NCBI GenBank assembly: GCA_049976725.1
Contig: JBMFHR010000003.1
Location: 5,830-69,829 of the forward strand
Length of the DNA stretch: 64,000 bases
DNA from: Conexivisphaera sp049976725
GTDB lineage: Archaea > Thermoproteota > Nitrososphaeria > Conexivisphaerales > Conexivisphaeraceae
Direction: 5' to 3'
The number at the start of each line of letters is the position of its first letter. Position 1 is the first letter of the stretch. The notes under the pieces were generated by a model. The model saw nothing but the letters and a program-made list of their open reading frames with translations, had not been told where the DNA came from and made no database searches. The position numbers and the translations under genes are program-made. Positions 7,915-16,227 of the stretch are shown here, one piece after another.

Positions 7915-8901
7915 TCAGACGACGTCCCTCGGCTTCAGATTTAACGATTTGCCGAGCAGCTCCAGGAGCCTGTCCGTGACCGCGCCGGGCCCGGCGCGGG
8001 CGCGGAACGACGCGGCGCCCGCGTGGCCTCCTCCCGAGCCGCCCAGCCCCTCGGCGAGCCCGGCGGCCAGGTCCCCCAGGTGGATCCCGGTGGTGCGCGC
8101 GAATGCGCGCGACGACCTGAGGCTGCCCTCAGTTCCCCCGTCGCTCCTCCCCAGGGCGATCCCGACGTCGGCCCCCGCCCGCACGAGCGCCCTGGCCACC
8201 GAGGCGTGGTGGCTGCCCGAGCTCGATATGGCAACTATCCAGTCCCCGAGCGCAACGATTCTCGTCCTCTGGAGCCCCTTGAGCACGGCCACCGCCTCGG
8301 ACGGGTCCCTCGCGGGGTGTATCGAGGACCTGAGCTCGGACGGAGGCCTGCCGCACTCGCCGCAGAGCCTGGCGTAGACCTCGAGCGTCCTGCAGCCAGC
8401 CGCGGCCAGCCCCCCCGTATCCGTCAGGATGCCGGCGGCCAGTGCGCAGGCCACGTCGCCCCTGACGTCGAACGATCCCAGCAGCTCCCTGGCGATTATC
8501 TCGGACGTGGACGAGGCGCCCTCGTCCACCAGGAGCTGCGCCCCGCCGACCTCCTCCCGCGGGCGGTGGTGGTCTATTATCAGGACGGGCAGCCCCCGCT
8601 CCCTCACCAGCCTCTCTACCTCCGCGCCCGCGCGTGCCAGGGAGCCGGCATCCACGAGTATCACGGCCCCCGCCCCGCGCAGGACCTCCCCGGCGTCCTC
8701 CTCGCGCGCGACCGACAGGCGCTCGAGCAGGGCCCTGGCCGCGTGGGTCGCTCCCCCCGGCGTCAGCACGCGCGCCCGCCGCCCCATCCTGGAGGCCACG
8801 ATGGCCAGCGCCGCTGCGCTGGCGGCGGCGTCCACGTCCGCCAGGGCGTGCGTGATGATCGCCAGTCCATCGTGCCCCTCTATGTACTCCAGGACAACCA
8901 T
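7915..8901 (-). CDS. DHH-family phosphoesterase (RecJ/NrnA-like)
   Basis: 328 residues. The N-terminal DHH domain has a THALADVD metal motif (variant of THxNPDxDA) near residues 17-24, and IDHHRP carries the DHH triad. The C-terminal DHHA1 domain ends with the GGSGGGHAGAA glycine-histidine motif. Such proteins hydrolyse nano-RNA, cyclic dinucleotide products or ssDNA; substrate specificity cannot be read here. It sits in the exosome/ribosome train just downstream of prefoldin beta, where archaea often keep a DHH gene, which suggests RNA turnover. No membrane or CBS domain is present. Confidence 0.85.
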   Translation of the reverse strand: MVVLEYIEGHDGLAIITHALADVDAAASAAALAIVASRMGRRARVLTPGGATHAARALLERLSVAREEDAGEVLRGAGAVILVDAGSLARAGAEVERLVRERGLPVLIIDHHRPREEVGGAQLLVDEGASSTSEIIARELLGSFDVRGDVACALAAGILTDTGGLAAAGCRTLEVYARLCGECGRPPSELRSSIHPARDPSEAVAVLKGLQRTRIVALGDWIVAISSSGSHHASVARALVRAGADVGIALGRSDGGTEGSLRSSRAFARTTGIHLGDLAAGLAEGLGGSGGGHAGAASFRARAGPGAVTDRLLELLGKSLNLKPRDVV

Positions 8902-8913
8902 CCGGCTTCCCCG

Positions 8914-9267
8914 TCAGCTGGCCTTCTTCGCCGCCAGCGCCTCGCGGATCTTGTTCTGTATGTCCTTCAGGTTCTCCTTCAGCCTCTCCTCCTGCTTCTC
9001 CAGGATGTTCTTCCTGGTCTCCGCCAGCTCCTTCCTCTCCATCAGCTCGGCCTTGAGCCTCTCGCGGTCCGCCCTGACCAGTATCATGCCGGCCTGCTTG
9101 AACACCTCGGCGTCCGCCGGCGCCTTCTCCAGTTCCTCCAGGGCCGCCCTGACCTCCGCCAGCTCCACCTCCACCTGCTGCTTCTGGACCAGTATGGACT
9201 GGAGGCTGGCCTGCAGCTGCTCGTACTTCGAGAGCTGATCCTGCAGCCACGGCGATATCTCGCTCAA
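8914..9267 (-). CDS. pfdB: Prefoldin beta subunit
   Basis: 117 residues, the normal length. Two long amphipathic helices (about residues 5-50 and 68-113) are separated by a short beta-hairpin region (ADAEVFKQAGMILVR), the classic prefoldin beta coiled-coil hairpin. Prefoldin captures unfolded proteins and passes them to the thermosome. The gene overlaps pcc1 upstream by 4 bp, indicating translational coupling, and lies in the conserved exosome gene train. Confidence 0.92.
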   Translation of the reverse strand: MSEISPWLQDQLSKYEQLQASLQSILVQKQQVEVELAEVRAALEELEKAPADAEVFKQAGMILVRADRERLKAELMERKELAETRKNILEKQEERLKENLKDIQNKIREALAAKKAS

Positions 9268-9521
9268 GGCTCCACCGAGACAACGCTGAAGTACGCGGCC
9301 CTTAAAAGGCTTAAGGCGCTGTACACGAAGGCCTCCGCGTCCCCGGGATCGAGCGGCCTGGCAGACCTGATCGTGACGCGCCCCCCGCTGGCCTCGATCG
9401 ACAGCGGGAACCTCGGGTCGTCGGCGTCCGCCGAGAGGGCCTCCGCAATGGCCCGCGCCAGGCCCGGGTTCCCCAGCTCGACGTCCACGGAGACGGATGC
9501 CTCCAGCCCGGAGCCCTTCAC
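9264..9521 (-). CDS. pcc1: KEOPS complex subunit Pcc1
   Basis: An 85-residue Pcc1/CTAG-family protein: two beta strands (EASVSVDVEL and GGRVTIRSA) with a central helix rich in ALSAD and a C-terminal helix beginning DAEAFVYSALSLL. Pcc1 dimerises within KEOPS, which makes the t6A base on ANN-decoding tRNAs. It overlaps L37Ae and prefoldin beta by 4 bp on each side. In many archaea pcc1 sits exactly between L37Ae and prefoldin beta, which supports the call despite weak sequence conservation. Confidence 0.8.
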   Translation of the reverse strand: MKGSGLEASVSVDVELGNPGLARAIAEALSADADDPRFPLSIEASGGRVTIRSARPLDPGDAEAFVYSALSLLRAAYFSVVSVEP

Positions 9522-9727
9522 TCCGGCGAGTAGGCGCCGCCCGCCACCTTATAACCGCACTTCCTGCACTCCCAGATGCCGTTCGCGACCCTCACGAACC
9601 TGGGCGAACCGCACTTCGGGCAGCTCCTCTTGGACTTGAGGAGCCTCCAGACGGCGCTGTAGCGCTTCCGCAGGGTCGCGCCGTACTTAGGACCCAGTCC
9701 CCTGAGCGGCCTCTCCTTGCCCACCAA
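9518..9727 (-). CDS. rpl37ae: Ribosomal protein eL43 (L37Ae)
   Basis: A 69-residue zinc ribbon protein of the large subunit. The basic N-terminus (GLGPKYGATLRKR) is followed by CPKCG and CRKCG, the two zinc-binding knuckles. Starts at TTG 9727 or GTG 9724; both fit. The start lies inside the 3' end of rrp42 (about 40 bp overlap in another frame), so translation is probably coupled. Confidence 0.93.
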   Translation of the reverse strand: MVGKERPLRGLGPKYGATLRKRYSAVWRLLKSKRSCPKCGSPRFVRVANGIWECRKCGYKVAGGAYSPE

Positions 9728-10541
9728 GGCCCAAGCCCCTCCTGATCTGCTCCCTTATTTCCTTAGCCTTCGCGAACGATTCCTCGACCAGCCCCACGAC
9801 CTCGGCCGGCGACCACCCGCCCGACCCCCCCTTCTGGAGCGCGCAGATGCCGTCCTCCGTGAAAGTCATGGTGAGGCGGGTGTCCATCACGGCCTCCTCC
9901 TCCTCGGTCGGGTCGTAGAGCACGTAATCGCCTATCTTGACGGCCGTCACCGACACGGGTATCCCTGTCAGGGGCAGCGCCATCAGGTTGCCCGTCTGCA
10001 CGGGGTTGCCTCCCTCGTCCAGCCTGTACTCGGGCACCCTGGACGTCGCGAGGGCGGCCACCGCCGCGTAGGACGCCGCGTCGAACAGGTTGCCGTCCAC
10101 GTTCAGCACGTTTATGTCCACGAATATCGAGTAGACGAGCTCGCCGACCTTCACTACGAGCTTGGAGAGGTCCACCATGCCGGACTCCCTGATCCCCCTG
10201 TCCACGACCCTGGCCAGCTCTATCGCGTTCTCATTGGGCGGCCCCGGCTCTATGTACGGGGAGGCGAGGGGCAGGATCTCGGCGTTCACTATCAGGTTCC
10301 CCCTGTCCGGCGTGTCCCTGTAGGGCTTGTCCAGGGACGCCTTGACGCCCGCTATCACGGCGGTGTTCCCCAGGTAGACCTGCGCCGATCCCTCGGCCTT
10401 GCTGATTATCGACGTCCTTATGCTGAGCGGCCTGTAGTCCTTCAGCCCCCTGCCGTCCAGCCGCTGGCCCTTCGCCAGCAGCTCCTTCAGCTTCTCCTTC
10501 CTCAGCCTCTCGACGACGAAGTTCCTCCTGGTTATCGACAT
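9687..10541 (-). CDS. rrp42: Exosome subunit Rrp42
   Basis: 284-residue RNase PH-fold subunit. In the archaeal exosome Rrp42 is catalytically inactive and pairs with Rrp41 in the hexameric ring that degrades or tails RNA. The sequence has the N-terminal LAKGQRLDGRGLKDYRP, the VGELVYSIFVDINVLN core strand and a terminal helix, as expected. ATG 10541 is 5 bp after rrp41. Its C-terminus is Gly/Gln-rich and overlaps the L37Ae start. Confidence 0.95.
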   Translation of the reverse strand: MSITRRNFVVERLRKEKLKELLAKGQRLDGRGLKDYRPLSIRTSIISKAEGSAQVYLGNTAVIAGVKASLDKPYRDTPDRGNLIVNAEILPLASPYIEPGPPNENAIELARVVDRGIRESGMVDLSKLVVKVGELVYSIFVDINVLNVDGNLFDAASYAAVAALATSRVPEYRLDEGGNPVQTGNLMALPLTGIPVSVTAVKIGDYVLYDPTEEEEAVMDTRLTMTFTEDGICALQKGGSGGWSPAEVVGLVEESFAKAKEIREQIRRGLGLGGQGEAAQGTGS

Positions 10542-10546
10542 GGTCC

Positions 10547-11263
10547 TTACTCCTTCGGCGAGCTGAAGTAGTGATCATATAACGCTTTCCTCTGCGCCTC
10601 GTAGAGCTGCCTGCAGCCCTTCAGCGCCAGATCCAGCGCCGCCTTGAACTCCTCGATCGTCAGCTTCCCGTCCATCTGGAGTAGCGTTATCCTGTCGAGG
10701 TTAGGCATGTAGGCAACCGGCATGTCGACCTCCCCCTCCTTGTCCTCCACATCGTTCAGGTCGAGGACTATCTGGCCGTCCACCTTGCCGACGGCGCAGG
10801 CGGCGACCATGTCCCTCATCGGTATCCCCGCGTTGGCCAGCGCCAGGGAGGCCGCCGTTATGCTGGCGCCCCTGGATCCCCCGTCCGACTCGAGGACCTC
10901 TATGAAGACGTCCGCGGCTGTCCTGGGGAACTGGTCCGCCATTATGGCGGCCTCCAGCGCCTCGCGCACGACCTTGGAGATCTCTATCTCCCTCCTGGAG
11001 GGCTGCGGGGGCTTCCTCTCCTGCACCGAGAACGGCGACATGTGGTAGCGGCACCTGACCAGCATGCGGTCGGGCAGCGCCAGGTGCCTCGGGTGGACCT
11101 CCTTGGGGCCGTACACGGCCGCCACTATCTTGTTCTTGCCGAGCTCTATGTAAGCCGACCCGTCGGCGTTCTTCAGGGTCCCGACCTCGAGCCTCAGCGG
11201 CCGCATCTCGTGCGGCGCGCGCCCGTCGGTCCTCCTGCCCTGCTCATCGATCAGCTTCCCCAA
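10547..11263 (-). CDS. rrp41: Exosome catalytic subunit Rrp41
   Basis: 238-residue active RNase PH subunit of the exosome. Hallmarks: QGRRTDGRAPHEMRPL at the N-terminus, the RCRYHMSPFS strand, SDGGSRGASI and the acidic catalytic strand around VLDLNDVEDKEGEVDMPVA. It phosphorolyses RNA 3' to 5'. The start TTG 11263 lies inside the 3' end of rrp4 (20 bp overlap), consistent with coupled translation. Confidence 0.95.
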   Translation of the reverse strand: MGKLIDEQGRRTDGRAPHEMRPLRLEVGTLKNADGSAYIELGKNKIVAAVYGPKEVHPRHLALPDRMLVRCRYHMSPFSVQERKPPQPSRREIEISKVVREALEAAIMADQFPRTAADVFIEVLESDGGSRGASITAASLALANAGIPMRDMVAACAVGKVDGQIVLDLNDVEDKEGEVDMPVAYMPNLDRITLLQMDGKLTIEEFKAALDLALKGCRQLYEAQRKALYDHYFSSPKE

Positions 11264-11939
11264 CCTTATCCTCCTCCTTCAGGTTGAGTATGCGCCTCAC
11301 TTCCTTCACCAGCGCCTCGTACCTGGGCTCCGAGTCCACGGCCTTCAGCGCCCTGGCAGCCAGCAATATTGCGTCCGGCGTCCCCTTCACCACTATTAAA
11401 CCGTTCATCCCGACCGTCAGCTTGCACCCCGTCGCCTCCTCTATCAGCCTGTAGAGGCGCGAGCGCCTGTCCATGAGGCGCGGGACGCTGCGCGGCGAGA
11501 TCCGTATAAGCTCGCCCTCCGTCACGCGCCCCAGCCCGGGCCCCCTCAGGGAGAGCAGCGGGTCCCTGTTCACGCTGAACGAGAGCACCTTAGCGACCAC
11601 GACGTCGCCCACGTTCAGCACGCCCGATATTGCCAGCTTCTCCAGGGACCCCCTCCTCACGAGGTCCCTGACGAATATGAACCCGTAGAATATCGAGTTT
11701 ATGTCGACGGTCCACGCGACCGCGTTGTAGTCCGTGACTATCCCCACGACGAGGTCGCCCTGCCTGGGCACGTACTTCCCCTCGAGCGGCACGACGCGCA
11801 CCTCGTTGCCGTTCACCTCAACGATGCCGACAGCAGTGGCGTAGACCCCATTGCCCACCTTGTGCGTGTTCTCGCCGGCCACCAGGGACCTTCCCTCGGC
11901 TATCAGGTCCCCGGGGACCGCGTACCTCCTGCTCCTCAT
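11244..11939 (-). CDS. rrp4: Exosome RNA-binding cap subunit Rrp4
   Basis: 231 residues with N-terminal, S1 and KH regions: an N-terminal barrel (VPGDLIAEG), a central S1 fold (VGDVVVAKVLSF) and a C-terminal KH region with GMNGLIVVKG, where the KH loop GxxG appears as GMNG. Rrp4 forms part of the trimeric cap that recruits substrate RNA. It follows SBDS by 4 bp in the usual SBDS-rrp4-rrp41-rrp42 order. Confidence 0.95.
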   Translation of the reverse strand: MRSRRYAVPGDLIAEGRSLVAGENTHKVGNGVYATAVGIVEVNGNEVRVVPLEGKYVPRQGDLVVGIVTDYNAVAWTVDINSIFYGFIFVRDLVRRGSLEKLAISGVLNVGDVVVAKVLSFSVNRDPLLSLRGPGLGRVTEGELIRISPRSVPRLMDRRSRLYRLIEEATGCKLTVGMNGLIVVKGTPDAILLAARALKAVDSEPRYEALVKEVRRILNLKEEDKVGEADR

Positions 11940-11943
11940 GCGA

Positions 11944-12639
11944 TCACCTTTTCTCCTCCGGGGTCACCATCGCGCTTCCCTTCGTGAACGAGGACAGCTT
12001 GTCTATAAACGTGCCCTGGGACGCCAGCGGAAGCTCCACGACCGCCCTGAGCCCGCCGTCCTCCAGCCACTTCTCCTCCCTCACCTCGCCGTAGGACTTG
12101 AGGAGCCCGTACACCCTGTTCGCGTACTGCGCGGGCACGCTGACCACCAGCCTTATGGACCCGGTCTTGAGCGGGAGCACGGGCCTCAGGTCCTCCACTA
12201 TCCTCTTGACCTGCTCTTCCGCGGGCTTGAACGGATCTATTGAGGCCCTGATCTCCTTGAGCGCCTGCTCTATCCTCACCGCGGGGTGGGGCAGGTTGGT
12301 CCTGGGGTCCACGAAGTTCTTCGTTATGTAGGCGATTATCTGCTTCCTCTTCTCCTCGATCAGCTGCCTGCGCTGCTCGGCGGTTATCTGCAGGTCCCCC
12401 TTGTCCAGTATCTCCTTGGCTATCCTGACCGTGTCGGTGGTCCTGAAGGCCTTCCTGAGCTTCTCCTCTGACGCCCTCTCGCCCTTCGAGGCGTCCGTGT
12501 ATATCACGTCTATCGCGAGCACCTCCTCGATGTCCGGCCTGCCCTCGAGCTTGTACCTCAGGGCCTTGTCCGGGTGGACCAGGACCTCGAATCTCTCTCC
12601 ACCCATCTCCAGGCGCGCGACCGTCAGCTTTCCACTCAC
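11944..12639 (-). CDS. sdo1: Ribosome maturation protein SBDS
   Basis: 231 residues: N-terminal FYSH domain (GERFEVLVHPDKALRYKLEG), a central helical domain with ITAEQRRQLIEEKRKQII and NFVDPRTNLPHP, and a C-terminal ferredoxin-like domain. SBDS works with an EF-2-like GTPase to release the anti-association factor aIF6 from 50S subunits (known for the family). The start GTG 12639 overlaps the mtnA stop by 4 bp (GTGA); the frame is open far upstream, but only this start makes sense with the family N-terminus. Confidence 0.95.
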   Translation of the reverse strand: MSGKLTVARLEMGGERFEVLVHPDKALRYKLEGRPDIEEVLAIDVIYTDASKGERASEEKLRKAFRTTDTVRIAKEILDKGDLQITAEQRRQLIEEKRKQIIAYITKNFVDPRTNLPHPAVRIEQALKEIRASIDPFKPAEEQVKRIVEDLRPVLPLKTGSIRLVVSVPAQYANRVYGLLKSYGEVREEKWLEDGGLRAVVELPLASQGTFIDKLSSFTKGSAMVTPEEKR

Positions 12640-13694
12640 GGGACGGGGTTCAGTTGAAGAGGATAATAATCTTTGACAGGCCCTCGGCTGCCCTCGAGCA
12701 ACCTCCTCAGGCTCTCCCCGTAGGGTGGCTCGGCCACCCCCCTCTCCGTTATTATCGCGGTCACGTACTCCGGGGGCGTCATGTCGAACGCGGGGTTCAT
12801 GACGCGGACGCCGCGCGGGGCTATCCTCCTCCCGCGCACGTAGAGAACTTCCCTCGGGTCCCTCTCCTCTATCACGACGTCCTCGGGGCGGCTCCTCGGG
12901 TCCAGCGTCGACAGCGGCATGGCCACGTAGAACGGCACGCCGTGCTGCCTCGCGAGGATCGCCACCTGGTACGTCCCGATCTTGTTGAACACGTGGCCGT
13001 CCATCAGGACCCTGTCGGCCCCCACTATGACCTTCCTCACGATGCCCCTGCTCATCGCGTATCCGACCATCGTGTCGGAGATCAGGGTGGTGTCTATGCC
13101 GTCCTTCACGAGCTCGAACGCGGTGAGGCGCGCCCCCTGCAGCACGGGCCTCGTCTCGGTGGCTATGACGCTGATCCTCTTGCCCTCCTCGATCGCCACC
13201 CTTATCGGTGCCAGCGCCGTGCCGTACTCGACCGTCGCCAGGGCTCCCGCGTTGCAGTGCGTCATGACGACGTCCCCGTCCTCCAGCAGCCTCGCGCCGT
13301 GCTCCCCTATCATGCGGGAGGACCTGCGCTCGTACTCCATGATCGCCCTGGCCTCCTCGAGGGCGCCCTGTGGTCCCCTCTCCAGGTAGGCGCTGAGCGT
13401 GCGGTCCACCGCGTGCGGCAGGTTCACTGCCGTCGGCCTCGCTGACGCGAGGTGCCTCGCGAGGCCCTCGGCCTCCCCGCGGCTCGTCTCCCTCCGGGAG
13501 AGCTCGAAAGCCAGGCCGAACGCCCCCACGACGCCTATGAGCGGCGCCCCCCTCACGATCATGTTCTTTATCGCGTAGTACGCCGAGTCCACTCCCACCA
13601 CGTCGTACCACCTTATCCTGGTGGGCAGGTACCTCTGGTCCAGGACCCTCAGCCTGCGGCTTCCCTCGTCGAGCTCCAGGTGCCTGAAGGGCAA
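12636..13694 (-). CDS. mtnA: Methylthioribose-1-phosphate isomerase (aIF2B-like)
   Basis: 352 residues. The RGAPLIGVVGAFG loop, VMTHCNAGALAT with the catalytic Cys and the GADRVLMDG segment with the catalytic Asp are all diagnostic of MtnA rather than of ribose-1,5-bisphosphate isomerase or true aIF2B. It converts 5-methylthioribose-1-phosphate to methylthioribulose-1-phosphate in methionine salvage. It starts at TTG 13694, about 27 nt below a palindromic TATA box shared with psmA, and heads the long minus-strand gene train. Finding it ahead of SBDS is unusual. Confidence 0.88.
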   Translation of the reverse strand: MPFRHLELDEGSRRLRVLDQRYLPTRIRWYDVVGVDSAYYAIKNMIVRGAPLIGVVGAFGLAFELSRRETSRGEAEGLARHLASARPTAVNLPHAVDRTLSAYLERGPQGALEEARAIMEYERRSSRMIGEHGARLLEDGDVVMTHCNAGALATVEYGTALAPIRVAIEEGKRISVIATETRPVLQGARLTAFELVKDGIDTTLISDTMVGYAMSRGIVRKVIVGADRVLMDGHVFNKIGTYQVAILARQHGVPFYVAMPLSTLDPRSRPEDVVIEERDPREVLYVRGRRIAPRGVRVMNPAFDMTPPEYVTAIITERGVAEPPYGESLRRLLEGSRGPVKDYYPLQLNPVP

Positions 13695-13717
13695 GGCTGG
13701 CCGAGTAGAGAGTAAAG

Positions 13718-13727
13718 CCTTTTAAGG
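13718..13727. promoter_or_regulatory. Shared palindromic TATA box, mtnA train / psmA
   Basis: CCTTTTAAGG is a near-perfect palindrome centred about 28 nt from TTG 13694 (minus) and 33 nt from ATG 13756 (plus). It is the only TATA-like element in the 61 bp gap. Confidence 0.6.
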
Positions 13728-13755
13728 ATTCGGGGTCCATGGACCAGCTCAGGAC

Positions 13756-14475
13756 ATGTTCGCCCCCTCTGCGGGTTACGACAGGGCACTGACCATATTC
13801 TCGCCGGACGGCCGCCTGTACCAGGTCGAGTACGCGATAGAGACCGTGAGGAGGGGAACGCTCGCGGCCGGCGCAAGGACCGTGGACGGCGTCGTCCTGT
13901 TCGCCGAGGAGCGCCTCAGGAAGCTCCAGGACATATCCCTCAGCCAGAAGCTGTTCCAGATCGACGATCACGTGGGCGCGGTGGCGGCCGGGTACGTCCC
14001 CGACGCCCGCGTCCTCATCGACAGCGCCAGGGTGGCCGCGCAAAACCACAGGATACTCTACGATGAGCCCATAACGGTGGCGGCCCTCGCGAAGCACCTG
14101 GGCGACCTCGCGCAGCAGTTCACGCAGTACGCCGGCGTCAGGCCCTTCGGCGTCTCCCTGATACTGGCCGGCGTGGACCGGGACGGGCCCAGCGTCTTCA
14201 CTACGGACCCGAGCGGGACGTATCTGGGCTACAGCGCCATAGCCATAGGCGGGGGAAGCGACCAGCTGAACGAATACCTCGAGAACAACTACTCGGACTC
14301 CATGGACTTGAGCCAGGCGATACTGATGATACTCAGGGGTGCCAGCAGGACGGAGGAGCACAAGGTGCTGGATCCTCGCAGCGTGAAGATGGCCGTGATC
14401 GACGTCAAGACGAGGCGCATGCGCCGCCTCAGCGTAGAGGAGGTCACGTCCTACCTGGATAAGGCGAAGGAGTAG
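13756..14475 (+). CDS. psmA: 20S proteasome alpha subunit
   Basis: 239 residues starting with the gate-forming N-terminal tail and the signature GYDRALTIFSPDGRLYQVEYA around residues 7-27. It lacks the propeptide and catalytic Thr of beta subunits. Seven copies form each outer ring of the proteasome, which opens for PAN or Cdc48-type ATPases. The gene is divergent from the exosome train, a neighbourhood it shares in many archaea. The start ATG 13756 is about 33 nt below the shared TATA box. Confidence 0.97.
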   Translation: MFAPSAGYDRALTIFSPDGRLYQVEYAIETVRRGTLAAGARTVDGVVLFAEERLRKLQDISLSQKLFQIDDHVGAVAAGYVPDARVLIDSARVAAQNHRILYDEPITVAALAKHLGDLAQQFTQYAGVRPFGVSLILAGVDRDGPSVFTTDPSGTYLGYSAIAIGGGSDQLNEYLENNYSDSMDLSQAILMILRGASRTEEHKVLDPRSVKMAVIDVKTRRMRRLSVEEVTSYLDKAKE

Positions 14476-14645
14476 GGGCAGCGCTGCCCCGCGGCGCGAA
14501 CCCCGCGCGTCGGGGCGCGGCCGCCGATGATTCTCATCCCGCACCGCGCGATCGTTCTCTGGCCGGCACGGCGCGTCCTGTCGGGCGGTCCCCCTTCGCG
14601 CGCGGGCGCAGATCCTCCCCCGCTCACGATGGGGCATTCTCTTGG

Positions 14646-14721
14646 TGGGCCCGGCCGGGTTTGAACCGGCGACCTCAGGCTCCGAAGGCCTGCGCCCTCA
14701 TCCAGGCTGGGCCACGGGCCC
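14646..14721 (-). tRNA. tRNA-Arg (UCG)
   Basis: Cloverleaf on the minus strand: acceptor GGGCCCG/CGGGCCC, anticodon stem CAGGC/GCCTG with loop CTTCGGA (anticodon TCG), T arm GCCGG-TTCAAAC-CCGGC, discriminator A. The three bases after the discriminator (14643-14645) read CCA, so the tail is encoded. No intron. Confidence 0.94.
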
Positions 14722-14741
14722 GGCCTGAGGTGAGAGGGGGC

Positions 14742-14751
14742 TGGATTTACC
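14742..14751 (-). promoter_or_regulatory. TATA box of tRNA-Arg (UCG)
   Basis: GGGTAAATCC on the minus strand, centred about 25 nt upstream of the tRNA. Confidence 0.5.
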
Positions 14752-14790
14752 CTTGGCGTCGTCGACGGCCCGATCGATGCTCGGGGATAA

Positions 14791-14798
14791 CTATTTAT
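14791..14798 (+). promoter_or_regulatory. TATA box of the first ATP synthase operon
   Basis: CTATTTAT centred about 27 nt upstream of GTG 14822, giving a leaderless start. Confidence 0.6.
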
Positions 14799-14821
14799 GG
14801 TTCCCGCCTTGCGATCGCGGT

Positions 14822-15172
14822 GTGGGGCAGCGCGAGCCGAGGATCGTCGAGAGGGCCGTCAAGCTGTTCTCGGAGCTCGATTCCGAGCTCGACAAGCTGG
14901 AAGCCGACACGCGCGCCTGGGGGAAGCAGCTCATAGGCCAGGCAGACAAGCTCTCGTCCGACGCCAGGGCCAAGCTGCTCGAGGAGGCGCGCGCCAGGGC
15001 CGAGGCCCAGCTCAGGGCCGCCGAGGAGGAGGCGCGCGCCAGGGCCGACGAGATCCTGAGATCGGAGAGGGAGAAGCTGAGCTCGCTGGCCGCCAGCTTC
15101 GACGGTATGCGCGAGTCGCTCGTCCAGCTAGCCCTGGGCATGCTGATCCCGAGTGGCCCGGGTGATGAGTGA
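14822..15172 (+). CDS. atpH: V/A-type ATP synthase subunit H (peripheral stalk)
   Basis: 116 residues, almost entirely one long charged helix with repeated ARAKLLEEARARAEAQ-type heptads, typical of the archaeal H/G stalk subunit that dimerises with subunit E. The frame is open upstream to 14753, but GTG 14822 sits 27 nt below a TATA box and gives the expected length. It overlaps the next gene by 4 bp (GTGA). Identification rests on coiled-coil character plus position ahead of subunit C. Confidence 0.78.
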   Translation: MGQREPRIVERAVKLFSELDSELDKLEADTRAWGKQLIGQADKLSSDARAKLLEEARARAEAQLRAAEEEARARADEILRSEREKLSSLAASFDGMRESLVQLALGMLIPSGPGDE

Positions 15173-16227
15173 CCTTGCCCCGGCTGGCCGAGTACGAGGA
15201 CGACGTCTACGCCATAACGAAGGCGTACTTCGTGCGCGGGACGCTCCTCGACAGGACGTTCTTCAGGCTGGCCGTGGGCTTCACGAGCGTCGAGGAGCTG
15301 GCGGAGAGGCTCAGGTCCACCCGCTACGCCCGCTACCTGGGCAGCGAGAGAGTCCTCAGGGCGAAGGACCTCGAGAGGATCCTCGTGGGGAGCCTCATAG
15401 AGCTCCACTACCGCCTGATGCGCCTGTACTCCGCCAGCGGCGTGCTCACCGCCCTCTTCGAGCGCTACACGTCCTGGGACGTCAAGACCGTGCTCAAGGG
15501 GAAGGCCGTGGGGCAGCCCTACGAGCAGCTGCTCGAGGGCCTCTACATGAGGGCCGAGGAGCTCCTGGGCCGGCGCGACCTGATCGTTAGAGCGGCGGCC
15601 GCGAAGGACCTGGGCGGGGCCGTCATGGGGTTCTCCGGCACCGAGTACTACGAGGTGGCGCAGGAGGGCCTCAAGCTCTACGAGTCCAGCGGGGACCCCG
15701 CGTCATTCGACCTGGCGGTCGACCGCTTCACGGTCGAGGGGGTCGCCCGCGTCGCCATCAGCGAGGGCGACGATGACGACAGCACGTACATGGGCAGGCT
15801 GGTCCTCTCAATGGTCGACGAGTACAACCTGGGGCTCGCCCTCAGGCACGCCTCGATAGGCATCCCCGCGACCCAAGCGGTCGGGCTCCTCCTGCCGCGC
15901 GGGAACCTGTACCTCCCATCCGACCAGCTGAGGAGGCTGATGTCCGAGGGGGCGCCGCCGGCGTCCTACGCGGACCTCCTGAGGAGGACCCCCTACGGCC
16001 CTCACCTGAAGGGGGAGGACGTCAACTCCATCCTGGGCGCCGTCTCGTCCTTCAGGCTGCGGGCCGCTGACGCCGCGTGGGCGGCGTCCCCCGTGGAGCC
16101 GCCGGTTCTCGTCGCTCTGATCTTCCTGGTCGAGAACGAGGTCCGCAACCTGGCGGCCGTCGCGTTCGGCATAGAGAACGGGGTCCAGAAGGACGAGATC
16201 TACTCGCTCCTGAGGTTCCCAGAGTGA
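15169..16227 (+). CDS. atpC: V/A-type ATP synthase subunit C (V-ATPase d-like)
   Basis: 352 residues, all-helical, matching the C/d family that sits on the membrane rotor ring and links it to the central stalk. Features include YAITKAYFVRGTLLDRTFF near the N-terminus and IFLVENEVRNLAAVAFGIENGV near the C-terminus; the ENE-RNL segment is characteristic. The start GTG 15169 overlaps atpH by 4 bp. Its 3' end overlaps the convergent atpI gene by 28 bp. Confidence 0.92.
   Translation: MTLPRLAEYEDDVYAITKAYFVRGTLLDRTFFRLAVGFTSVEELAERLRSTRYARYLGSERVLRAKDLERILVGSLIELHYRLMRLYSASGVLTALFERYTSWDVKTVLKGKAVGQPYEQLLEGLYMRAEELLGRRDLIVRAAAAKDLGGAVMGFSGTEYYEVAQEGLKLYESSGDPASFDLAVDRFTVEGVARVAISEGDDDDSTYMGRLVLSMVDEYNLGLALRHASIGIPATQAVGLLLPRGNLYLPSDQLRRLMSEGAPPASYADLLRRTPYGPHLKGEDVNSILGAVSSFRLRAADAAWAASPVEPPVLVALIFLVENEVRNLAAVAFGIENGVQKDEIYSLLRFPE

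Noticed and set aside
14474..14489. GGGGCAGCGCTGCCCC palindrome after psmA as a terminator
   Set aside because: Archaeal termination relies on oligo-T, which is absent here; a chance GC palindrome is as likely.
14490..14645. C/D box small RNA between psmA and tRNA-Arg
   Set aside because: One weak C-box-like string was seen, with no matching D, C' or D' boxes.
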